Below, piece after piece: positions 5,628 to 10,561 of a stretch of 10,561 bases of DNA. Under the pieces are notes generated by a model. That model saw only the letters and a list, made by a program, of their open reading frames with translations, was not told where the DNA came from and searched no databases. The DNA comes from JBHHYR01 sp046757585. GTDB taxonomy: Bacteria; Desulfobacterota; Binatia; HRBIN30. Numbering within the stretch: the stretch's first letter is position 1; each line of letters starts with the position of its first letter. The position numbers and the translations under genes are program-made. The stretch lies in contig JBHHYR010000132.1 of assembly GCA_046757585.1 (NCBI GenBank), forward strand, positions 1-10,561, in the 5' to 3' direction.

Positions 5628-6998
5628 TCAGCCGTCGTCGTCCTCGCGGAAGCTCACGTCTTCTTCAGCGCGGTTCTCGAAGCGGGTGTACTCGGGCATG
5701 AACGTGAGTGCGACGGTGCCGATCGGGCCGTTGCGCTGCTTGGCGATGATCACTTCGGCGGCGCGCTCTTCCGCATTCTTGTCGTAGACGATCGGCCGGT
5801 ACAGGAAGGCGATGACGTCCGCGTCCTGTTCGATGGCACCCGACTCGCGCAGGTCAGCCATGACCGGTCGCTTCTCGGCGCGCGTTTCCACCTGACGGTT
5901 GAGCTGTGAGAGGGCGACCACCGGAACGTTGAGCTCCTTCGCCAAGGCCTTGAGCGAACGGGAAATGCTGGAAATTTCCTGCTCCCGGTTGTCGGCGTTG
6001 TCGTGACCGCGCATCAGCTGCAGGTAGTCCACGATGATCAGCCCGAGCGTAGACTCCCGCTCGCGTTTGAGCCGCCGCGCTTTGGCACGCAGCTCGAGCA
6101 CGCTGAGGGCGGGGGTGTCGTCGATATAAATGGGGGAGTCTGCCAGCCGGCTGGCGGCGAGGGCCAGCTTCGGAAAATCGCGCTCGGCGGCCAGGCCAGC
6201 GCGGACTTTCGATTGATCTACCCGTGCTTCCGAACACAGCATGCGCAGGACCAGCTGCTCCTTGGCCATTTCCAGGGAGAAGATGGCGATCCCCTGCTTG
6301 CTGGTGAGCGCGGCGTACTGCGCGATGTTGAGAGCAAAGGCGGTTTTCCCCATGCTGGGGCGGCCGGCGACTACAATCAGGTCGGCCGGCTGCAGGCCGG
6401 CCGTCAGGCGGTCGAGGTCCACAAAGCCGGTCGGCACGCCGGTCACGAGCTCTTTGCGCTCGTAGAGCTGCTCAATGGCCTTCATCGAGTCGACCATGAT
6501 GTCGCGGATTCGGAAGAAGGTCGGCCGCACCTTGCGTTCGGAAATTTCGAAGATCTTGTGCTCCGCCTGGTCGAGGAACTGGTCGACGTCGGCACCCGAT
6601 TCGTAGCCGAGGGTCGCGATCTCGGTCGCCGTCTGAATCAGGGTTCGCAGCACCGCCTTCTGTCGCACGATACGGGCATAGTAGGCGACGTGCGCGGCGG
6701 TCGGCACCTTTTCGGCCAGCTCCGCCAGATAGGCCGCACCGCCGATGTCTTGCAGCTCGCCTTGCACCTTGAGCACATCGGCGAGCGTCACCAGATCGAC
6801 CGGCTCCCCCCGCTGGTTCAGCTCGAGCATGGCACGCATGATCCTGCGATGCGCCTCGCGGTAGAAGTCGTCGGGACCGACGAACTCGAGGGCGCGGTCC
6901 AGGGCGTTGTTGTCGAGGAGCACGCCCCCCAAGACCGACTCCTCCGCTTCCAGGCTCTGCGGTGGCAGCTTGCGGAGGTTGTCGTCAATCGTGGACAT
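5628..6998 (-). CDS. dnaB: Replicative DNA helicase
   Basis: The hexameric helicase that unwinds DNA ahead of the replication fork and interacts with DnaG primase. The 456-residue protein has the DnaB N-terminal domain (about 10-115), a linker and a RecA-like ATPase domain from about 185. Walker A is GRPSMGKT (212-219, K218) and Walker B is LIIVDYLQL (D324). LSQLNRQVE (363-371) and DLRESGAIEQDAD (382-394) are characteristic of the family. The acidic tail after YTRFENRAEED is common. No intein or insertion interrupts it. The ATG at 6998 gives MSTIDDNLRKLPPQSLEAEE, matching the usual N-terminus; an in-frame start at 7067 would add 23 unsupported residues. There is no Shine-Dalgarno before 6998. 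The gene is separated from its frequent neighbours rpsF, rpsR and rplI and is instead followed by def. Confidence 0.96.
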   Translation of the reverse strand: MSTIDDNLRKLPPQSLEAEESVLGGVLLDNNALDRALEFVGPDDFYREAHRRIMRAMLELNQRGEPVDLVTLADVLKVQGELQDIGGAAYLAELAEKVPTAAHVAYYARIVRQKAVLRTLIQTATEIATLGYESGADVDQFLDQAEHKIFEISERKVRPTFFRIRDIMVDSMKAIEQLYERKELVTGVPTGFVDLDRLTAGLQPADLIVVAGRPSMGKTAFALNIAQYAALTSKQGIAIFSLEMAKEQLVLRMLCSEARVDQSKVRAGLAAERDFPKLALAASRLADSPIYIDDTPALSVLELRAKARRLKRERESTLGLIIVDYLQLMRGHDNADNREQEISSISRSLKALAKELNVPVVALSQLNRQVETRAEKRPVMADLRESGAIEQDADVIAFLYRPIVYDKNAEERAAEVIIAKQRNGPIGTVALTFMPEYTRFENRAEEDVSFREDDDG

Positions 6999-7008
6999 CG
7001 GTGGCGCG

Positions 7009-7036
7009 AGGATACCAAAAACGGGCCACCGAACAA
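7009..7036 (-). promoter_or_regulatory. Weak candidate dnaB promoter giving a nearly leaderless mRNA
   Basis: On the minus strand, TTGTTC (7036 to 7031; three of six to TTGACA) is followed after 16 bp by TATCCT (7014 to 7009; four of six to TATAAT). Transcription would begin near 7002, only a few bases before the ATG at 6998. This would explain the missing Shine-Dalgarno, but the match is weak. Confidence 0.25.
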
Positions 7037-7103
7037 GCGGCTCGATGCACACCGCCGCCCACGACATCGGCCAGACCGTGCCTCTCCCCTCCGGCCGCTT
7101 TGC

Positions 7104-7112
7104 TGCTATGCT
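7104..7112 (+). promoter_or_regulatory. Candidate extended -10 promoter element for sucA
   Basis: TGCTATGCT fits the extended -10 pattern TG-n-TATAAT with four of six matches in the hexamer. No -35 hexamer is evident 17 bp upstream, which is tolerated for extended -10 promoters. The predicted start of transcription, near 7119, leaves a short leader before the sucA GTG. Confidence 0.3.
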
Positions 7113-7125
7113 ACGGCGGTGTATG

Positions 7126-7131
7126 AAGGTG
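7126..7131 (+). promoter_or_regulatory. Ribosome binding site that selects the sucA start
   Basis: AAGGTG lies before two consecutive GTG codons at 7133 and 7136. The distance from AAGG to the second GTG is six bases, against three for the first, so initiation at 7136 is favoured. Confidence 0.55.
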
Positions 7132-7135
7132 CGTG

Positions 7136-9883
7136 GTGAGTGATCTGGATGTCATCAGCCGGGCGAACGCGGATTATGTCGACGCCCTCTATCAGGAGTA
7201 CCTGCGTGATCCGCGCTCGGTCGACGCACAATGGGCGCGGTTCTTTGCCGGGTTCGACACTGCCGGTGGCAACGGTGCTCACGCACCAGACCTGGCGGCG
7301 GCCGCGCCGGTTGGCGAGCACAGTCTTGGGGTCTTCGACCTCGTCCACTCCTATCGCGAGCTCGGCCACCTGATTGCAAACCTCGATCCGTTGGGCCACA
7401 ACGCGACGTACCATCCGCTGCTCGAGCCCAGCGAGTTCGGATTGAGTGACGCCGATCTCGACCGCACAGTTGACTGCCCGAGCTTCAAGGGCTGCCCGCG
7501 TGCCACGGTGCGCGAGCTCATCGCCCGCTTGCGTGCCACCTACTGCGGCACGTTGGCTGTCGAGTACACCGGAATAGCGGACAAAGCACAACGTACCTGG
7601 TTGCAGGAACGGATGGAGCCGGTGCTCAACAAGCCGGAGCTGACCAGCGCGGACCGCAAACACATCCTCGCGACCGTGGTGGCTGCGGCAGACTTCGAGC
7701 ATTTCCTCCACACCAAGTACGTCGGCCAGAAGCGCTTTTCCCTGGAGGGCGGCGACTCGCTGATACCGCTGCTCGATACCCTGGTCGAAGAGGCCGGTGA
7801 CAGCGGCGTCCAGGAAATCATCATGGGCATGCCGCACCGGGGCCGACTGAACGTGTTGGCCAACATTCTCCGCAAGCCGTACGAGATGATCTTTGCGGAG
7901 TTTGAAGGAACCTTCCTGCCGGCGGACATCCAGGGGGACGGCGATGTGAAGTATCACCTGGGCTACGCCCGCGATTATGTGACGCGCAAGCAGCGCCGGC
8001 TGCACGTGTCGCTGTGTTCGAACCCGAGCCATCTCGAAGCGGTCGATCCGGTCGTGGAAGGGATCGTGCGCGCCAAGCAGCGCGCCCTGCGTGATACCGC
8101 GTGCACGCGTGTGGTGCCGTTGCTCATTCACAGTGACGCGGCCTTCACGGGGCAGGGGATCGTCTCCGAGACCCTTGCCCTGTCGGGGCTCGCCGGCTAC
8201 CGCACTGGTGGGACGATCCACGTCATCATCAATAACCAGATCGGCTTCACGACGTCGCCGTCCGATTATCGCTTCACGCGTTATCCGAGCGACGTTGCGC
8301 GATTCATTCAGGCGCCTGTCTTCCACGTCAACGGCGACGATCCGGAGGCGGCGGTGCAGGCGGCGCGCCTGGCGATGGCGTTCCGCAACACCTTCAAGAA
8401 GGACGTGATCATCGACCTGGTCTGTTACCGCAGGCATGGCCACAACGAAGGAGATGACCCCACGTTTACGCAGCCCGTCATGTACCGGGAAATCGCGGCG
8501 CACCCGCCGGTGCGCGAGCTGTACAGCCAGCGGTTGATCGCCGAGGGCGTGGTGACGGAGGAGGAGGTACGCCAGGGCGCAGCGGAGCTGCGCGAGGTGT
8601 TCGATGCGGCCCTCGACTATGCCCGCGACTTCATGCCCCGGCAGCAAGTGTTCGCCTTCGGCGGGGCCTGGCAGGGCATGCAGTGGGCCGGCGACGACTG
8701 GAGCGCTCACACCGCGGTGCCCCTCGACGTGCTGCGCCGAGTCATGGACGGCGCCTGTGCCGTGCCGGAGGGCTTTGCGGTCCATCCAAAAGTGCAGCGA
8801 CTCCTCGCGCAGCGGGCAAAGATGCTCGACGCGGACGGCCAAATCGATTGGGGCTGTGCGGAAATGCTCGCCTTCGGGACGCTGCTGCTCGAAGGGACGA
8901 ACGTGCGCCTGAGCGGAGAGGACACGGCGCGTGGCACGTTCAGCCATCGCCATGCCGTGCTCCGCGATGTGCACACGGGCGCGCGCTATGTGCCTCTGGC
9001 ACATCTGAGCCCCGAGCAAGGCTGGTTCACCGTCATTGATAGCATGCTTTCCGAGGCCGCCGTGCTCGGCTTCGAGTACGGCTTCAGCTTGGCCGACCCG
9101 CGCAACCTGGTCATCTGGGAAGCCCAGTTCGGAGACTTTGCCAACGGTGCGCAGGTGATCATCGACCAGTTCCTTTCCTCTGCGGAGTCGAAGTGGCAGC
9201 GGATGAGCGGGCTGGTCGTGCTGTTGCCGCACGGGTACGAAGGGCAGGGGCCCGAGCATTCCAGCGCGCGTCTGGAGCGGTACCTGCAGCTGTGCGCCGA
9301 AGACAACATGCAGGTGTGTAACTTCACCACGCCGGCGCAGTACTTCCATGCCCTGCGCCGGCAGATCCACCGGAATTTCCGCAAGCCGCTGATCATCATG
9401 AGTCCCAAGAGCCTGCTGCGTCACAAGCTGGCGGTGTCGGCGTCGCGCGATCTCACCGAGGGCACGTTCCAGCCCGTCCTGGGCGAAGCGGACCCGCTGG
9501 AGCCAGCGAAGGTCCGCCGGGTCCTGCTGTGCAGCGGCAAGGTGTACTACGAACTCCTGCTGGCCCGGCGCGAGCGCGACATCGATGACATCGCGCTCAT
9601 CCGTGTCGAGCAGTTGTATCCCTTCCCGCACGGCGAGATTGCCGCGGCGCTTGCCGCGTATCCCACCGCCCGCGAGGTGCTGTGGGTGCAGGAGGAGCCG
9701 TGGAACATGGGCGCGTGGCACGCCATGCATCGGCGGCTGCGGCGGGTGATCGGTGATGAGCGCGTGCTGGGGTACACGGGCCGGCCGGCCGCTGCCAGCC
9801 CGGCCACCGGGTCGTATAAGGTGCATCAAGCCGAGGAAGCTGACCTCATCAATAATGCGTTAGGGAAGTTTCATGTCGGTTGA
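7136..9883 (+). CDS. sucA: 2-oxoglutarate dehydrogenase E1 component (thiamine diphosphate-dependent)
   Basis: The E1 subunit decarboxylates 2-oxoglutarate with thiamine diphosphate and passes the succinyl group to the lipoyl arm of E2 in the TCA cycle. The 915-residue length is close to that of Escherichia coli SucA. The short N-terminal arm (SRANADYVDALYQEYLRDP) typical of bacterial OGDH is present. Diagnostic segments are MGMPHRGRLNVLANI (from about residue 232), SNPSHLEAVDPV, SDAAFTGQGIV, VIINNQIGFTT and VNGDDPEAAVQAA; the last two fit the cofactor pyrophosphate and metal region (about 360-410). RRHGHNEGDDP follows. The C-terminal transketolase-like part has WEAQFGDFANGAQVIIDQF and the LLPHGYEGQGPEHSS motif. 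Start choice between GTG 7133 and GTG 7136 rests on Shine-Dalgarno spacing. The E2 gene begins inside its last codons, so translation is probably coupled. Confidence 0.96.
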   Translation: MSDLDVISRANADYVDALYQEYLRDPRSVDAQWARFFAGFDTAGGNGAHAPDLAAAAPVGEHSLGVFDLVHSYRELGHLIANLDPLGHNATYHPLLEPSEFGLSDADLDRTVDCPSFKGCPRATVRELIARLRATYCGTLAVEYTGIADKAQRTWLQERMEPVLNKPELTSADRKHILATVVAAADFEHFLHTKYVGQKRFSLEGGDSLIPLLDTLVEEAGDSGVQEIIMGMPHRGRLNVLANILRKPYEMIFAEFEGTFLPADIQGDGDVKYHLGYARDYVTRKQRRLHVSLCSNPSHLEAVDPVVEGIVRAKQRALRDTACTRVVPLLIHSDAAFTGQGIVSETLALSGLAGYRTGGTIHVIINNQIGFTTSPSDYRFTRYPSDVARFIQAPVFHVNGDDPEAAVQAARLAMAFRNTFKKDVIIDLVCYRRHGHNEGDDPTFTQPVMYREIAAHPPVRELYSQRLIAEGVVTEEEVRQGAAELREVFDAALDYARDFMPRQQVFAFGGAWQGMQWAGDDWSAHTAVPLDVLRRVMDGACAVPEGFAVHPKVQRLLAQRAKMLDADGQIDWGCAEMLAFGTLLLEGTNVRLSGEDTARGTFSHRHAVLRDVHTGARYVPLAHLSPEQGWFTVIDSMLSEAAVLGFEYGFSLADPRNLVIWEAQFGDFANGAQVIIDQFLSSAESKWQRMSGLVVLLPHGYEGQGPEHSSARLERYLQLCAEDNMQVCNFTTPAQYFHALRRQIHRNFRKPLIIMSPKSLLRHKLAVSASRDLTEGTFQPVLGEADPLEPAKVRRVLLCSGKVYYELLLARRERDIDDIALIRVEQLYPFPHGEIAAALAAYPTAREVLWVQEEPWNMGAWHAMHRRLRRVIGDERVLGYTGRPAAASPATGSYKVHQAEEADLINNALGKFHVG

Positions 9884-10561
9884 CGTGCGGATCCCGACAC
9901 TTGGTGAGTCCGTTGCGGAAGGTGTCATCGTGCGCTGGATCAAAGCCAGCGGCGACATGGTGGCCGCTGACGAGCCGTTGCTGGAACTGGAGACGGACAA
10001 GGCCAGCATCGAAATCCCCGCCGAGAGAGCCGGTGTCCTGACGATTCTCAAGGCGGAGGGCGAAACGGTGCAGGTCGGTGATGTGGTGGCACGCATCGAT
10101 CCGATGGCGGGAACCGAGAAAAAAACGGAGCCGCAAGGTGGGGTAGGGAGGGAAGCAGGCCGAGCGGCCGGGACGAGGCCAGGGGCGACCGCGGACGCTC
10201 GACTGCAGGTGGCGCCGGCGCCACCCTCTACGCCAGCGCCGCTTCCGAGCGAGGTGCTGAGTCCCGCGGTGCGGCGGCTGGTCGAGGAGCACGGTCTCGA
10301 TCCACGTGCTATCCGGGCAACCGGCCGGGGCGGGCGGCTGACGAAGAACGATGTCCTGGCGCATCTGGCAGCCGCGACCCCGGAACCGACAGGAGAAACA
10401 GAAGCGTCCCGGAGCGCCAGCGCGGCCCCACGCCCGCAGCTGGCTGCCGTGCCCCGGCGCCCACCGCCCGTCGAAGCTGCAGGCGAACGGCGCGTGCCGA
10501 TGACGCGCCTGCGGCAGCGCATCGCCGACACCCTGACCCGGCTCTCGCGGCGCCAGCGGGA
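9873..10561 (+). CDS. sucB: 2-oxoglutarate dehydrogenase E2 component, dihydrolipoyllysine succinyltransferase (3' truncated)
   Basis: E2 carries the lipoyl arm and transfers the succinyl group to coenzyme A. The frame stays open from ATG 9873 to the window end (229 complete codons); the rest of the gene lies outside. Domains in order are a lipoyl domain (about 1-76) with lipoylation site K43 in ELETDKAS, and a linker rich in Ala, Pro, Gly and Arg. Then come a peripheral subunit-binding domain (about 128-165, VLSPAVRRLVEEHGLDP to LTKNDVLAHL), a second linker, and the start of the catalytic domain (RVPMTRLRQRIADTL, from about 207). AGGGA at 9862-9866 is six bases before the ATG, inside sucA, and the two genes overlap by 11 bp. 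SucB is chosen over pyruvate dehydrogenase E2 because it follows sucA and begins VRIPTLGESVAEG. The catalytic His-Asp motif is not in view. Confidence 0.93.
   Translation, partial: MSVDVRIPTLGESVAEGVIVRWIKASGDMVAADEPLLELETDKASIEIPAERAGVLTILKAEGETVQVGDVVARIDPMAGTEKKTEPQGGVGREAGRAAGTRPGATADARLQVAPAPPSTPAPLPSEVLSPAVRRLVEEHGLDPRAIRATGRGGRLTKNDVLAHLAAATPEPTGETEASRSASAAPRPQLAAVPRRPPPVEAAGERRVPMTRLRQRIADTLTRLSRRQR

Noticed and set aside
6999..7135. Possible small RNA or tRNA in the dnaB-sucA gap
   Set aside because: No cloverleaf, CCA end or terminator hairpin was found; only weak promoter-like elements are present.
6003..7139. A 378-codon open frame on the plus strand opposite dnaB
   Set aside because: Same antisense effect; dnaB is intact with all motifs, and this frame shows no domain and no ribosome site that would favour it.
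9779..9790. GGCCGGCCGGCC palindrome near the end of sucA
   Set aside because: A simple alternating GG/CC tract expected often in this base composition; no further symmetry around it.
7106..9829. A 907-codon open frame on the minus strand opposite sucA
   Set aside because: It is the mirror of a strongly conserved sucA gene. In GC-rich DNA with strong third-position bias, antisense frames stay open because stop codons are rare. Its translation is rich in His, Arg and Gln with no recognisable domain.
10119..10125. Run of seven A in sucB as a possible programmed frameshift site that would release a free lipoyl domain
   Set aside because: The zero-frame codons are AAA AAA ACG after GAG, which does not match the X-XXY-YYZ phasing. 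The subunit-binding and catalytic domains continue in the normal frame, and no stimulatory structure was identified.

Overview
This is a GC-rich bacterial window (about two thirds G+C by eye) holding ten protein genes, nearly all housekeeping or central-metabolism genes. No RNA gene, insertion sequence, CRISPR array, phage gene or long repeat was seen. The organism is probably a free-living aerobic Gram-negative bacterium. A complete 2-oxoglutarate dehydrogenase E1 followed by E2 indicates an oxidative TCA cycle, and GlpX indicates gluconeogenesis. The luciferase-like flavin oxidoreductase and the HSD17B4-like SDR fit the lipid- or xenobiotic-degrading soil lineages that older taxonomies placed in or near Deltaproteobacteria. 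That placement is an inference from gene content and protein style; no marker gene was tested.

Layout: (1) the 3' end of a luciferase-like flavin oxidoreductase gene (+), convergent with an SDR gene (-). (2) A divergent gap, then glpX (+), whose stop codon overlaps that of the convergent miaB (-). (3) A 65-bp divergent gap with a symmetric promoter-like sequence, then a small zinc-ribbon gene and a cobalamin-binding-like (BtuF/TroA fold) gene without a signal peptide (+). (4) The convergent pair def and dnaB (both -, dnaB upstream). (5) A divergent gap, then sucA and the start of sucB (+), overlapping by 11 bp; sucB runs off the window end.

Gene orientation alternates in short blocks (+, -, +, -, ++, --, ++), so the window has three divergent promoter regions and three convergent gene ends. 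The clear operon-like pairs are sucA-sucB (two components of one complex), dnaB-def, and zinc-ribbon-BtuF-like. The other neighbours share no pathway.

No obviously new multi-gene system is present. The least understood part is the zinc-ribbon plus cytoplasmic BtuF-like pair. The most interesting DNA-level signal is the miaB/zinc-ribbon gap, where one palindromic TATATA can be read as the -10 element of promoters facing both ways.
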